Assembly: GCF_003130705.1 (NCBI RefSeq)
Contig: NZ_CP021354.1
Coordinates: 4,402,001 to 4,466,000, forward strand
DNA from: Rhodococcus oxybenzonivorans
GTDB taxonomy: Bacteria > Actinomycetota > Actinomycetes > Mycobacteriales > Mycobacteriaceae
Direction: 5' to 3'
DNA length: 64,000 nt
In this document: positions 26,435-36,262 of the stretch, piece after piece
How the letters are laid out: each line of letters starts with the position of its first letter
Numbering within the stretch: position 1 is the stretch's first letter
Notes under the pieces: model-generated
What the model was told of the DNA's origin: nothing
The model's database searches: none
What the model saw: only the letters and a program-made list of their open reading frames with translations
Translations under genes and position numbers: made by a program

Positions 26435-27532
26435 TTGACCACTGCAATGCCGGCACGTGTCGCGGCGCCGATCGAGGTGCGCGGGCTGTCGAAGAGCTTC
26501 AAGAACGTCACCGCCGTCTCCGACCTCAGTTTCTCCGTTCCGCACGGTTCGATCACCGGTTTCCTCGGCCCCAACGGCTCGGGTAAGACGACGACGCTGC
26601 GGATGATCCTCGGACTCGTCCGGCCCAGCGACGGAACCTCCGCAGTCGAGGGCGTCCCGATTCGGGCACTGCGAGATCCTGCCCGCACGGTCGGCGCCGT
26701 GCTCGACTCCCAGAGCCTGCACCCTGCGCGCACCGCGCTCGATCACTTGAAGGTGTACGCCTCGGCCATCGGGGTGCCGGACGCGCGGGCCCGACAGGTA
26801 CTCGCGTTGGTCGGGCTCGAAGACGTGGCGGGGCGTAAGGCCGGCGGATTCTCGCTGGGCATGCGACAGCGCCTTTCGCTCGCGACCGCCCTGCTGGGCG
26901 ATCCACGCATCCTGGTCCTCGACGAACCGGCCAACGGACTCGATCCCGAGGGGATCGCGTGGCTGCGGGAGTTCCTGAAAGGCTTCGCCGCCTCGGGGCG
27001 GACCGTCCTCGTCTCGAGCCACATCCTCCGGGAGGTCGAGCAGACGGTCGACACCCTGGTCATCGTCAGTCGGGGTGCACTCGTTTATCAGGGAAGGATG
27101 GAGGACCTGCGGAAGTCGCAGCAGAGCCGCCTACTGGTCGCCTCCTCGAGTCCGGCTGCGCTGGCGACCGCTCTGGCCGCGCGAGGCATCGTCGATGCCC
27201 GGTCCCTGGCCGACGGCCGTCTCGCCGTGACGGGTGCGGCACTGGACGTCGTGCAGTCCGTGGCCACCGGAGCCGGAGTGACGATCTTCGGCGCCGTGGC
27301 CGAGCACATCGACCTCGAGCAACTCTTCCTGTCGATGACGACCGGCCAGTACGTTGCCGGTGCGAGCGCGGCTTCGCCCTCCGGGTACGGCCCGCCCCCG
27401 GCCTACCCCCAGCAGCCCCACTACCCCGGCCACCCGGGTGCCGGCCCTCCTCCGGGCTACGGCGCGCCGGCCGGGTATCCGCCCGCGTATGCCCCGCACC
27501 CGCAGGGTCCGATGTCCGGAGGTCCGCGATGA
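26435..27532 (+). CDS. ABC-2 type exporter ATP-binding protein with Pro/Gly/Tyr-rich tail
   Basis: A 365-residue ATPase. Walker A is GPNGSGKTT (near residue 46), the signature is FSLGMRQRLSLA, Walker B is ILVLDEPANGLDPEG and the switch His is in VSSHILREV. This is the drug/lipid exporter (DrrA/NatA) type. After the ATPase domain (about 1-310) comes a roughly 55-residue tail rich in Pro, Gly and Tyr with repeated GYG/AYPP units, unusual for an ABC ATPase. TTG 26435 is chosen because GGGGAGGA ends just before it; the in-frame ATG 11 nt later is too far from that site. It overlaps the permease gene by 4 nt (ATGA). Confidence 0.87.
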   Translation: MTTAMPARVAAPIEVRGLSKSFKNVTAVSDLSFSVPHGSITGFLGPNGSGKTTTLRMILGLVRPSDGTSAVEGVPIRALRDPARTVGAVLDSQSLHPARTALDHLKVYASAIGVPDARARQVLALVGLEDVAGRKAGGFSLGMRQRLSLATALLGDPRILVLDEPANGLDPEGIAWLREFLKGFAASGRTVLVSSHILREVEQTVDTLVIVSRGALVYQGRMEDLRKSQQSRLLVASSSPAALATALAARGIVDARSLADGRLAVTGAALDVVQSVATGAGVTIFGAVAEHIDLEQLFLSMTTGQYVAGASAASPSGYGPPPAYPQQPHYPGHPGAGPPPGYGAPAGYPPAYAPHPQGPMSGGPR

Positions 27533-28308
27533 CCGCCCTGCTCACCGCGGAATTCCGCAAGGTCACCACGCTGCGGTTCTGGTGGATGCTCGGGCTGACC
27601 CCGCTGGTCGTCGGGATGTTCTCGAGCGCCATCTCCCTGCCGGTGCTACGTGCCTTCACCGACGCGTTCGAAGCCGATCCGGCAGACGCCAACCTCGCTG
27701 CCACCGTGTTCGGGCTGGCCGTCGCCCTGTCGCTCGTCGTGCTCTTCGCCGCCCTCTTCGGAGCAGTGAATGCCGGTACCGAGTTCCGCTACAAGACACT
27801 GACCACCACTTTCCTCACCGCACGTGGCCGAGACGGGGTGATCGGCGCGAAACTGGCCGTCACTGCCGCGTTCGGATTTTTCTACTGCCTCGTCGTCGAG
27901 ATGATCAGCGTCGCCCTGCTGCTGACGTTCGGCGGAGAGAACTTCGCACTGCGGGGTTCCCTCTTCGCGATGTTGCCCGCTGCGTTGGTTGCTGCCGCAT
28001 GCTGGGCGCTGATCGGTGGCGGGATGTCGATGCTGACCGGCTCCTCCGTCGGTAGTTGCATCTCACTCGTCGTGTGGTACACCCTCGGCGAGATGATTCT
28101 GCGCTCGATCCTCAGCGGCCTCGGCATCGGCGCGGTGGGCGACGTCCTCCCTGTGTCGGCCACCCTGGGGTCCGTCGCCAACGCGGCCGCGGGCAACGAC
28201 ATCGACTGGTTGCCGTTGTGGCCCGCCGCACCGATCGCGGTGGTGGTGTGGACGGCACTCTTCACCCTCGGCGGATGGGCCCTGACTCGCAGTCGCGACA
28301 TCACCTGA
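27529..28308 (+). CDS. ABC-2 type transporter permease
   Basis: A 259-residue integral membrane protein with about six helices, an N-terminal EFRKVTTLRFWW segment typical of ABC-2 permeases and a large central loop. Start ATG 27529 overlaps the stop of the ATPase gene (ATGA), so translation is coupled and the two form one exporter. Substrate unknown. A 47-bp gap containing a leaderless promoter separates it from the giant ABC exporter. Confidence 0.85.
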   Translation: MTALLTAEFRKVTTLRFWWMLGLTPLVVGMFSSAISLPVLRAFTDAFEADPADANLAATVFGLAVALSLVVLFAALFGAVNAGTEFRYKTLTTTFLTARGRDGVIGAKLAVTAAFGFFYCLVVEMISVALLLTFGGENFALRGSLFAMLPAALVAAACWALIGGGMSMLTGSSVGSCISLVVWYTLGEMILRSILSGLGIGAVGDVLPVSATLGSVANAAAGNDIDWLPLWPAAPIAVVVWTALFTLGGWALTRSRDIT

Positions 28309-28340
28309 GGAACGCCGCGACTGCGGTGTCGGACCGCAGC

Positions 28341-28374
28341 GCTAACGTGGACACAGTGGCTAACGTGGACACAG
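28341..28374 (+). repeat. 16-bp direct repeat carrying the promoter of the giant ABC gene
   Basis: GCTAACGTGGACACAG occurs at 28341-28356 and 28359-28374, an 18-bp period. The first copy supplies TAACGT (28343-28348), a -10-like element ending 7 nt before GTG 28356. In the coding frame the duplication would give the hexapeptide ANVDTV/ANVDTA twice. Confidence 0.6.
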
Positions 28375-31300
28375 CGGCAGGTGAGAGCACATCCGGCTCA
28401 GTGATCGAGCGGGAGCAGACGCGCGTACGCGACACGGTACGGCCCGGCTGGATACGCCGGCTCAGCGCCGAGTGCTGGACACATCGCCGCGCGACCGTGG
28501 GGGCTCTGACCGTGACGGTCGTCGCGGCGGGCATCGATATTTCGTTCCCGCTGCTCACCAAGTACGCGCTCGACGCCGCCGGTACGGATCGCGCCACCGA
28601 GGTCATCGGCATCGCAGCGCTCCTGATCGCGCTCCTCGCGTGTGTGCGCTTCGCGTGTCAGTACGGCCGGCGGATGCTGGCGGGCAAGCTGTCGCTCGAC
28701 GTCCAGCACGACCTCAGGCTGGGTCTGCTCGGTGCCCTGCAACGCCTCGACGGACGTGGTCAGGACCAGATTCGCACCGGCCAGGTGGTGTCGCGGTCCA
28801 TCACCGATCTGCAACTGGTGCAGGGACTCCTCGCGATGGTCCCGTTGTCGGCGGGCGCGTTGCTTCAATTCGTCCTCGCCCTCGGCATCATGGTGTGGCT
28901 TTCCCCGCTGCTGACGGTGGTCGCGCTGGTGATCGTCCCCCTCGTCTGTCTCGTCGTCTACGCGATGCGCCCGACGCTGTTCGCCGCCACGTGGTCCGCC
29001 CAGCAGCGGGCGGCCGACCTCGCGCAACACGTCGAGGAGACGGTCACCGGGGTGCGCGTCGTGAAGGGCTTCGGGCAGGAACGGCGGGCCGTCGATCAGC
29101 TCGAACACCACAGTCGGGCGCTGTATGCGGAACGCCTGCGGGCCGCCCGCATCAACTCCCGCTTCACGCCCACCATGGCCGCACTCCCCCAACTGGGGCT
29201 CGTCGGTGTGATCGCGGTCGGCGGCTACCTGGCCCTGCACGGCTCCATCACGATCGGCACCTTCCTCGCCTTCGCCACCTACGTCACGACGATGACGGCG
29301 GTGACCCGCACTCTGTCGTCCGTGGTGATCATGGCGCAACTGTCCCGGGCAGCCGTGGAACGGGTGTACGAGGTGATCGACACCGAACCGGAGGTCGCGG
29401 ATCCACCGCACCCCACCCCGCTGCCGGGCGGACCGCTCGGCGTCGATCTGCGGTCGGTCACCTTCGGGTTCGAGCCGGGCCGCGACACCCTGCGAGGGCT
29501 CGACCTGCAGATCGCCCCCGGCGAGACGGTCGCGGTGGTCGGAATGGCGGGATCCGGGAAGACGGCGCTGTCGCTGCTGCTTCCCCGGTTCTACGCGCCC
29601 TCCTCGGGCACCGTTGCGCTGACATCCGGCGAGGACGTGTTCGACGTCGCCCAGCTCAGCGCCGAGCACCTTCGTGAAGCCGTCAGCCTCGTCTTCGACG
29701 AACCGTTCCTCTTCTCCGACACCATCGCCGCCAACATCGCACTCGGCAGGCCCGATGCCAGCGCCGAGGAGATCCGGGAAGCGGCGACGATGGCGGCGGC
29801 CGACGAGTTCGTCTCCGCCCTCCCCGACGGCTACGACACCGTGGTCGGGGAACGCGGTCTCACACTGTCGGGGGGACAGCGCCAGCGGATCGCCCTGGCC
29901 CGCGCGCTCCTCACCGACCCGCGGGTCCTGATTCTCGACGATGCGACGTCCGCCGTGGACGCGACCACCGAGGCGTCCATCTTCGAGTCGCTCCGGGCGG
30001 GCCGCGGCCGCACCGCGCTCGTCCTCGCGCACCGACGTTCCACCCTGTCGCTCGCCGATCGGGTGGCCGTCCTCGACGGCGGAACGATCATCGACAGCGG
30101 CACGGTGGCCGAACTCGACGAACGGTGCGCCCTGTTCCGGGCACTGTTCGCCTCCCCCGAGGAGGGAAACGGTTCGGAAGCAGGCCCGCGCGCGGTCGAT
30201 CCGATGTCGACCCAGCGCATCCCCTCCGCAGCGGAACTGTGGCCCGAGGGCCCCCGAGAGGTGCCGGACGCCGCTCTCGCCGCCACCACGGCCGGGAGGA
30301 CCCCGGCGCCCGCCACCGGACCCGGCGGCGGAGGTCGCGGCGGCGGCGGACCGATGGCCGGCGCCCTGGGAAACATCGCGGCCACCCCCGAACTGCAGGC
30401 CGCAGTCGACGCTCTGCCTCCCGCGCTCGAAAGCCCGGGCCTCGACACCCGCACCCTGCGGCTACCCGAACCCAACTTCCACCTGTCGCGCACCCTGCGA
30501 CCGGTCCGCGGCCTACTGTTCGCCGTGGTCGCCTGCCTCGCGCTCGATTCCCTCGCCGGGATCGCCTTCCCCTCCATCGTGCGATTCGCCATCGACAACG
30601 GGGTGCTCCCGCAGGACTCGGCGACGCTGTGGACCGCCACCGCGGTCGGTATCGCCCTCGTCGCCGCCGACTGGCTGGTGGTCGCGGCCATGACGGTGCT
30701 CACCGCCCGCGCAGGTGAACGCGTCCTCTTCGGACTCCGGGTGCGCAGCTACGCGCACCTGCAGCGGCTCGGCCTCGACTACTACGAGCGGGAGCTTTCG
30801 GGCCGGATCATGACCCGCATGACCACCGACGTCGACGCGTTGTCGTCGTTCATCCAGACCGGGATGTCCACCGCGGTGGTCAGTGTGCTCACCGTCGTGG
30901 GGATCTCGGTCGCACTCGTCGTCACCGACCTCACTCTCGCCCTCGTCGCCCTCGCCGTCATCCCGCCCCTCGTGCTCGCGACGCTGATCTTTCGCCGGAT
31001 CTCTTCGGTGGCCTACACGGTGTCCCGGGAACGGATTTCCCTCGTCAACGCCGAGTTCCAGGAAAACATCGCGGGATTGCGCGCCGCGCAGGCCTACCGC
31101 CGCGAAGAGTTCGCCGCCCGCAGATTCGCCGAACGCGCCGACAGTTACCGCCGCAGCCGCATGCGGTCCCAGCGCGCGATCTCGCTGTACTTCCCGTTCA
31201 TCGCGTTCCTCTCGGATCTGGCGCTTGCCGCCGTCGTGTTCGTCGGTGCCCGGCAGGTCGCGGGCGGCGAGACGTCGTCGGGAACGCTCGTCGCCTTCGT

Positions 31301-32255
31301 GCTGTACCTCGGCCTGCTGTTCGGGCCCATCCAGCAGCTGTCCCAAGTGTTCGACGGCTATCAGCAGGCCAGTGTCGGCCTGCTCCGGATCGGCGATCTG
31401 CTCCGCACTCCGAGTTCCATCGAGCGCGCCGCCGGCGACCATCGCACTCGGATCGACGGGCACCTGAGAGGCGAGGTGCGTCTGCGCGACGTCGGCTTCC
31501 GCTATTCCGGCGCGGAGAGTGACGCGCTGACCGACATCGACCTCCACATTCCGGCGGGCGCCACGGTAGCGCTGGTCGGCAAGACCGGCGCGGGCAAATC
31601 CACCATCGTGAAACTGCTCGCCCGCTTCTACGACCCGACGTCCGGCTCCGTACTCGTCGACGACGTCGACCTGCGTCGCTATTCGCTCGGTGAGTACCGC
31701 GGGCGACTGGGCGTGGTCCCGCAGGAGGCGCATCTGTTCACCGGCACGGTCGCGACCAACATCGCGTACGGCAGGCCCGACGCGAGCCGCGAGGAGATCG
31801 AGAATGCCGCCCGCGCGGTCGGAGCGCTCGGCACGATCGGCCGGCTGCGGGGTGGGATGCGTCACCCCATCGGCGAGCGCGGGCAGGGACTGTCGGCGGG
31901 TCAGCGACAGTTGATCGCGCTTGCTCGCGCCGAACTGGTCGACCCCGACCTCCTGCTCCTGGACGAGGCGACCGCGACCCTCGATCCGGCCACAGAGCAG
32001 CTGGTTCTCGAGGCCGGCAGCCGTGTGACCCGGCGCCGGACGTCGGTCGTGGTAGCCCACCGACTGGCCACTGCAGCGCGCGCCGACGTGATCCTCGTCA
32101 TCGACGAAGGCCGGATCGTGGAGACCGGATCGCACGCCACCCTGCGCTCGGCTGGTGGCCACTATGCGGGACTGTGGGATGCGGCGGAGAGCGGTGCAGG
32201 GAATAATCGCGGGGCGAGAACCGTCATCGATGGTGACCCCATCCGATGGCCGTGA
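28356..32255 (+). CDS. Single-chain ABC exporter with two membrane and two ATPase domains
   Basis: About 1299 residues: TMD1-NBD1-TMD2-NBD2, with a Gly/Pro/Ala-rich linker near the middle (GPGGGGRGGGG). Each TMD has six helices. NBD1 (Walker A GMAGSGKT near 395) is degenerate: Walker B is ILDDATS, with Asp instead of the catalytic Glu, and the Q-loop Gln is replaced (LVFDEPFLF). NBD2 (GKTGAGKST near 1074) is canonical, with VVPQEAHLF and LLLDEATATLD, but its signature is LSAGQ. This is the asymmetric pattern of heterodimeric exporters such as TmrAB, here fused. M. tuberculosis (from memory, Rv1272c/Rv1273c) encodes similar halves as two genes. GTG 28356 fits a leaderless promoter; GTG 28326 is possible. 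Confidence 0.87.
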   Translation: MANVDTAAGESTSGSVIEREQTRVRDTVRPGWIRRLSAECWTHRRATVGALTVTVVAAGIDISFPLLTKYALDAAGTDRATEVIGIAALLIALLACVRFACQYGRRMLAGKLSLDVQHDLRLGLLGALQRLDGRGQDQIRTGQVVSRSITDLQLVQGLLAMVPLSAGALLQFVLALGIMVWLSPLLTVVALVIVPLVCLVVYAMRPTLFAATWSAQQRAADLAQHVEETVTGVRVVKGFGQERRAVDQLEHHSRALYAERLRAARINSRFTPTMAALPQLGLVGVIAVGGYLALHGSITIGTFLAFATYVTTMTAVTRTLSSVVIMAQLSRAAVERVYEVIDTEPEVADPPHPTPLPGGPLGVDLRSVTFGFEPGRDTLRGLDLQIAPGETVAVVGMAGSGKTALSLLLPRFYAPSSGTVALTSGEDVFDVAQLSAEHLREAVSLVFDEPFLFSDTIAANIALGRPDASAEEIREAATMAAADEFVSALPDGYDTVVGERGLTLSGGQRQRIALARALLTDPRVLILDDATSAVDATTEASIFESLRAGRGRTALVLAHRRSTLSLADRVAVLDGGTIIDSGTVAELDERCALFRALFASPEEGNGSEAGPRAVDPMSTQRIPSAAELWPEGPREVPDAALAATTAGRTPAPATGPGGGGRGGGGPMAGALGNIAATPELQAAVDALPPALESPGLDTRTLRLPEPNFHLSRTLRPVRGLLFAVVACLALDSLAGIAFPSIVRFAIDNGVLPQDSATLWTATAVGIALVAADWLVVAAMTVLTARAGERVLFGLRVRSYAHLQRLGLDYYERELSGRIMTRMTTDVDALSSFIQTGMSTAVVSVLTVVGISVALVVTDLTLALVALAVIPPLVLATLIFRRISSVAYTVSRERISLVNAEFQENIAGLRAAQAYRREEFAARRFAERADSYRRSRMRSQRAISLYFPFIAFLSDLALAAVVFVGARQVAGGETSSGTLVAFVLYLGLLFGPIQQLSQVFDGYQQASVGLLRIGDLLRTPSSIERAAGDHRTRIDGHLRGEVRLRDVGFRYSGAESDALTDIDLHIPAGATVALVGKTGAGKSTIVKLLARFYDPTSGSVLVDDVDLRRYSLGEYRGRLGVVPQEAHLFTGTVATNIAYGRPDASREEIENAARAVGALGTIGRLRGGMRHPIGERGQGLSAGQRQLIALARAELVDPDLLLLDEATATLDPATEQLVLEAGSRVTRRRTSVVVAHRLATAARADVILVIDEGRIVETGSHATLRSAGGHYAGLWDAAESGAGNNRGARTVIDGDPIRWP

Positions 32256-32366
32256 GACAGCTCACACGTGCAGGCCTGGCGATTCGCACGTCACACGCGA
32301 GGGCTACTCTCATGTATATAGGCGCTCTGATCGGGTACCGAAATAGAAACGAGGCGAACACCTGCC

Positions 32367-35300
32367 GTGAGCAGCAGCTCTACATCCCAGTTCGGACAGA
32401 ACCAGTGGTTGGTCGACGAAATGTACCAGCGTTTCCAGGACGATCCGTCGTCCGTGGACGCGAGTTGGCATGAATTTCTGACGGATTACTCCCCCGATGC
32501 CGCCGCCAAGGCCGGCGTAGCCAACGGACGCGGCACGAACGGCACCACCACCGCCGCATCTGCTGCCGCTCCCCCCGGCAAGACGTCGCCGCCGCCGGCC
32601 GCCAAGGCCGAGACCGCACCCACTTCGGCGACCAAGACGGGCGACGGCGCCCCGGCGAAGTCCGCTGCCAACGGCGCAGCTCCCAAGGCCGCGGCGCCCA
32701 AGACGGCCGCACCGAAGGCCGCCCCGGCCAAGACCGCACCGGCCAAGGAGTCGACCGCGAAGGCGTCCGCTCCCGAGACCGCTGCCGAAGAAACGAAGGT
32801 TCTGCGCGGCGCCGCTGCTGCCGTCGCGAAGAACATGTCGGCCTCGCTGGCCATTCCGACCGCCACCAGTGTTCGCGCCATCCCTGCGAAGCTGATGTTC
32901 GACAACCGGATCGTCATCAACAACCACCTCGCCCGTACCCGCGGCGGCAAGATTTCCTTCACCCACCTGCTGGGTTACGCGATCGTGCAGGCGGTCAAGG
33001 CGTTCCCCAACATGAACCGGCACTTCGCGGAGATCGACGGCAAGCCGCACTCCGTCACGCCCGCGCACACCAATCTCGGCCTGGCAATCGATCTGCCGGG
33101 CAAGGACGGCAGCCGGTCCCTCGTCGTCGCCGCCATCAAGAACACCGAAACGCACAACTTCACGCAGTTCTACAGCGCCTACGAGGACATCGTCCGGCGC
33201 GCGCGTGACGGCAAGCTCACCGGTGAGGACTTCTCGGGCGTCACCATCTCCCTCACCAATCCCGGTGGCATCGGCACCGTGCATTCCGTGCCGCGTCTGA
33301 TGCAGGGACAGGGCGCCATCATCGGTGCCGGTGCCATGGAGTACCCCGCCGAATTCCAGGGCGCGAGCGACGAGCGCATTGCCGACATGGGCGTCGGCAA
33401 GCTGATGACGCTCACCTCGACGTACGACCACCGCATCATCCAGGGTGCCGAGTCCGGCGACTTCCTCCGGACCATTCACAACCTGCTGATCAGCGACGAG
33501 TTCTACGACGAGATCTTCCACGCGCTGCACATCCCGTACGAGCCGGTCCGCTGGCGTCAGGATGTGCCCGAAGGCGCGGTCGACAAGAACACCCGCGTCC
33601 TCGAGTTGATCGCCGCGTACCGCAACCGCGGTCACCTGATGGCCGACACCGATCCACTGCAGTTCGTCAAGGACAAGTTCCGCAGCCACCCGGACCTCGA
33701 CGTCATCACGCACGACCTGACCCTGTGGGATCTCGACCGTGAGTTCAAGGTCGGCGGCTTCCACGGCCAGGAGAAGATGAAGCTCCGCGACGTGCTCAGC
33801 GTGCTGCGCGACGCGTACTGCCGCCACGTCGGCGTCGAATACACGCACATCCTCGAGCCGGAACAGCAGCAGTGGCTGCAGGACCGCGTCGAGGCGCATC
33901 ACGTCAAGCCGACGGTCGCTCAGCAGAAGTACATCCTGAGCAAGCTGAATGCCGCCGAGGCATTCGAGACCTTCCTGCAGACCAAGTACGTCGGCCAGAA
34001 GCGCTTCTCCCTCGAGGGCGCCGAGTCCGTCATCCCCATGATGGACGCCGTCATCGACCAGGCCGCCGAGCACCAGCTCGACGAGGTCGTCATCGGCATG
34101 CCTCACCGTGGTCGCCTGAACGTGCTGGCGAACATCGTGGGTAAGCCGTACTCCAAGATCTTCACGGAGTTCGAGGGCAACATGAACCCGGCTGCCGCGC
34201 ACGGCTCCGGTGACGTGAAGTACCACCTCGGTGCCGAGGGCACGTACATCCAGATGTTCGGCGACAACGACATCACGGTGTCGCTCACCGCCAACCCGTC
34301 CCACCTCGAGGCCGTCGACCCGGTCCTGGAGGGACTGGTCCGCGCCAAGCAGGACATCCTCGACAAGGGTGAGGACGGCTTCACCGTCCTGCCGTTGATG
34401 CTGCACGGTGATGCCGCATTCGCGGGTCAGGGCGTGGTGGCGGAGACGCTCAACCTTGCGCTGCTGCGCGGATACCGCACCGGCGGCACCGTCCACATCG
34501 TGGTCAACAACCAGGTCGGCTTCACCACCGCCCCGGAGCACTCGCGTTCCTCCGAGTACTGCACCGATGTCGCGAAGATGATCGGCGCGCCGATCTTCCA
34601 CGTCAACGGTGACGACCCCGAGGCCTGCGTATGGGTTGCCCAGCTCGCTGTCGACTTCCGGGAGAAGTTCCAGAAGGACGTCGTCATCGACATGATCTGC
34701 TACCGCCGTCGCGGTCACAACGAGGGCGACGACCCGTCGATGACCCAGCCGGCGATGTACGACGTGATCGACACCAAGCGCAGCGTTCGTAAGAGCTACA
34801 CCGAATCGCTGATCGGCCGTGGTGACATCTCGCTGAAGGAAGCCGAAGACGCTCTCCGCGACTACCAGGGACAGCTGGAGCGGGTGTTCAACGAGGTTCG
34901 CGAGCTGGAGAAGTACAAGCCCGAGCCGAGTGAGTCGGTCGAGCTCGACCAGCCGCTGCCCACCAAGTTGACCACCGCGGTCGATCGTTCGGTCCTCGAG
35001 CGGATCGGTGACGCGTTCGTCAACGTGCCCGAGGGTTTCTCGGTGCACCCGCGCGTCAAGCCGGTCGTCGAGAAGCGCCGCGAAATGTCCCGCGAAGGCA
35101 AGATCGACTGGGCGTTTGCCGAACTGCTCGCCTTCGGTTCGCTGGTCGACCAGGGCAAGATGGTTCGCCTCTCGGGTCAGGACTCCCGCCGCGGTACGTT
35201 CACGCAGCGTCACTCGGTGCTCATCGACCGCAAGACGGGCGACGAGTACACGCCGCTGCAGAACCTCGGCAGCGAGAACCCGGGCAAGTTCCTGGTCTAC

Positions 35301-36146
35301 GACTCAGCACTCAGTGAGTTCGCCGCCGTCGGTTTCGAGTACGGCTACTCCGTGGGCAACCCGGACGCCCTCGTGCTCTGGGAAGCCCAGTTCGGTGACT
35401 TCGTCAACGGTGCGCAGTCCATCATCGACGAGTTCATCTCCTCCGGTGAGGCTAAGTGGGGTCAGCTTTCCGACGTCGTGCTGCTCCTTCCGCACGGTCA
35501 CGAGGGTCAGGGTCCGGACCACACGTCCGGCCGTATCGAGCGCTTCCTCCAGCTGTGCGCCGAGGGATCGATGACGGTGGCCGTGCCGTCTACGCCGGCC
35601 AGCTACTTCCACCTGCTGCGTCGCCACTCGCTCGACGGAATCCGCCGCCCGCTGGTGGTGTTCACGCCGAAGTCGATGCTGCGCAACAAGGCCGCCGTGT
35701 CCGATATCGAGGACTTCACCACCGGCAAGTTCCGGTCCGTCTTCGAAGAGCCGGTTTACGAGACCGGTGACGGCGACCGCAGCAAGGTCACCCGGGTGCT
35801 CCTCGTCAGCGGCAAGCTGTACTGGGAACTGCTCGCAAAGAAGCACAAGGACAACCGCGACGACATCGCGATCGTCCGAATCGAGCAGCTGTACCCGGTG
35901 CCGAGCCGTCGCCTGCGTGAAACGCTCGATCGCTACCCGAACGCCGCCGAATTCCGGTGGGTTCAGGAGGAGCCGGCCAACCAGGGTGCATGGCCGTTCT
36001 TCGGTCTCGCGCTGCCCGAGTTGCTCCCGGAGAAACTCGCCGGGATCAAGCGGATTTCGCGCCGTTCGATGTCGGCACCGTCCTCGGGTTCGAGCAAGGT
36101 CCACGCCGTCGAACAGCAGGAGATTATCGATGAGGCCTTCGGCTGA
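32367..36146 (+). CDS. kgd: Multifunctional 2-oxoglutarate metabolism enzyme (Kgd/OdhA)
   Basis: A 1259-residue TCA-cycle enzyme fusing an E2-type acyltransferase domain to thiamine-diphosphate E1. The N-terminus ([30 protein letters not shown]) is the short Kgd/OdhA segment. An Ala/Lys/Pro linker spans about 50-145 and the E2-like domain about 150-380, with [15 protein letters not shown]. The E1 part contains [12 protein letters not shown] and the ThDP region [11 protein letters not shown]...[11 protein letters not shown]. It gives 2-oxoglutarate dehydrogenase, decarboxylase and carboligase activities; in actinobacteria FHA protein GarA/OdhI inhibits it. GTG 32367 fits the mycobacterial N-terminus; GAGG lies 11 nt upstream. 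A 111-bp spacer precedes it and a strong terminator follows. Confidence 0.95.
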   Translation: MSSSSTSQFGQNQWLVDEMYQRFQDDPSSVDASWHEFLTDYSPDAAAKAGVANGRGTNGTTTAASAAAPPGKTSPPPAAKAETAPTSATKTGDGAPAKSAANGAAPKAAAPKTAAPKAAPAKTAPAKESTAKASAPETAAEETKVLRGAAAAVAKNMSASLAIPTATSVRAIPAKLMFDNRIVINNHLARTRGGKISFTHLLGYAIVQAVKAFPNMNRHFAEIDGKPHSVTPAHTNLGLAIDLPGKDGSRSLVVAAIKNTETHNFTQFYSAYEDIVRRARDGKLTGEDFSGVTISLTNPGGIGTVHSVPRLMQGQGAIIGAGAMEYPAEFQGASDERIADMGVGKLMTLTSTYDHRIIQGAESGDFLRTIHNLLISDEFYDEIFHALHIPYEPVRWRQDVPEGAVDKNTRVLELIAAYRNRGHLMADTDPLQFVKDKFRSHPDLDVITHDLTLWDLDREFKVGGFHGQEKMKLRDVLSVLRDAYCRHVGVEYTHILEPEQQQWLQDRVEAHHVKPTVAQQKYILSKLNAAEAFETFLQTKYVGQKRFSLEGAESVIPMMDAVIDQAAEHQLDEVVIGMPHRGRLNVLANIVGKPYSKIFTEFEGNMNPAAAHGSGDVKYHLGAEGTYIQMFGDNDITVSLTANPSHLEAVDPVLEGLVRAKQDILDKGEDGFTVLPLMLHGDAAFAGQGVVAETLNLALLRGYRTGGTVHIVVNNQVGFTTAPEHSRSSEYCTDVAKMIGAPIFHVNGDDPEACVWVAQLAVDFREKFQKDVVIDMICYRRRGHNEGDDPSMTQPAMYDVIDTKRSVRKSYTESLIGRGDISLKEAEDALRDYQGQLERVFNEVRELEKYKPEPSESVELDQPLPTKLTTAVDRSVLERIGDAFVNVPEGFSVHPRVKPVVEKRREMSREGKIDWAFAELLAFGSLVDQGKMVRLSGQDSRRGTFTQRHSVLIDRKTGDEYTPLQNLGSENPGKFLVYDSALSEFAAVGFEYGYSVGNPDALVLWEAQFGDFVNGAQSIIDEFISSGEAKWGQLSDVVLLLPHGHEGQGPDHTSGRIERFLQLCAEGSMTVAVPSTPASYFHLLRRHSLDGIRRPLVVFTPKSMLRNKAAVSDIEDFTTGKFRSVFEEPVYETGDGDRSKVTRVLLVSGKLYWELLAKKHKDNRDDIAIVRIEQLYPVPSRRLRETLDRYPNAAEFRWVQEEPANQGAWPFFGLALPELLPEKLAGIKRISRRSMSAPSSGSSKVHAVEQQEIIDEAFG

Positions 36147-36177
36147 AGAGCGTGTAACGGCTGAAGCCTTCGGCTGA
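36135..36177 (+). repeat. Duplication of the kgd stop region
   Basis: GCCTTCGGCTGA, the last codons and stop of kgd (36135-36146), recurs at 36166-36177, preceded by GAA in place of GAG. The second copy is in a different frame from kgd (offset 31 nt) but would again read Glu-Ala-Phe-Gly-stop. Confidence 0.7.
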
Positions 36178-36197
36178 CATCGACTGAACCACCACTG

Positions 36198-36243
36198 AGC
36201 CGGGCCGAGTTCGCTGTACGAAGCGAACTCGGCCCGGCTTTGT
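36198..36243 (+). terminator. Intrinsic terminator of kgd
   Basis: AGCCGGGCCGAGTTCGCT (36198-36215) pairs perfectly over 18 bp with 36222-36239 around a 6-nt loop, followed by a short T run. It may also stop the convergent TetR transcript. Confidence 0.8.
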
Positions 36244-36262
36244 GGTGTCCGGACCTGCCCGG

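Noticed and set aside
28398..32162. Two long minus-strand frames (28398-30032 and 30513-32162) opposite the ABC exporter
   Set aside because: Antisense shadows of the exporter, with no family motifs.
32310..35213. 967-codon open frame on the minus strand opposite kgd
   Set aside because: Its protein is the low-complexity mirror typical of antisense frames in GC-rich genes. Kgd on the + strand is certain and full-length.
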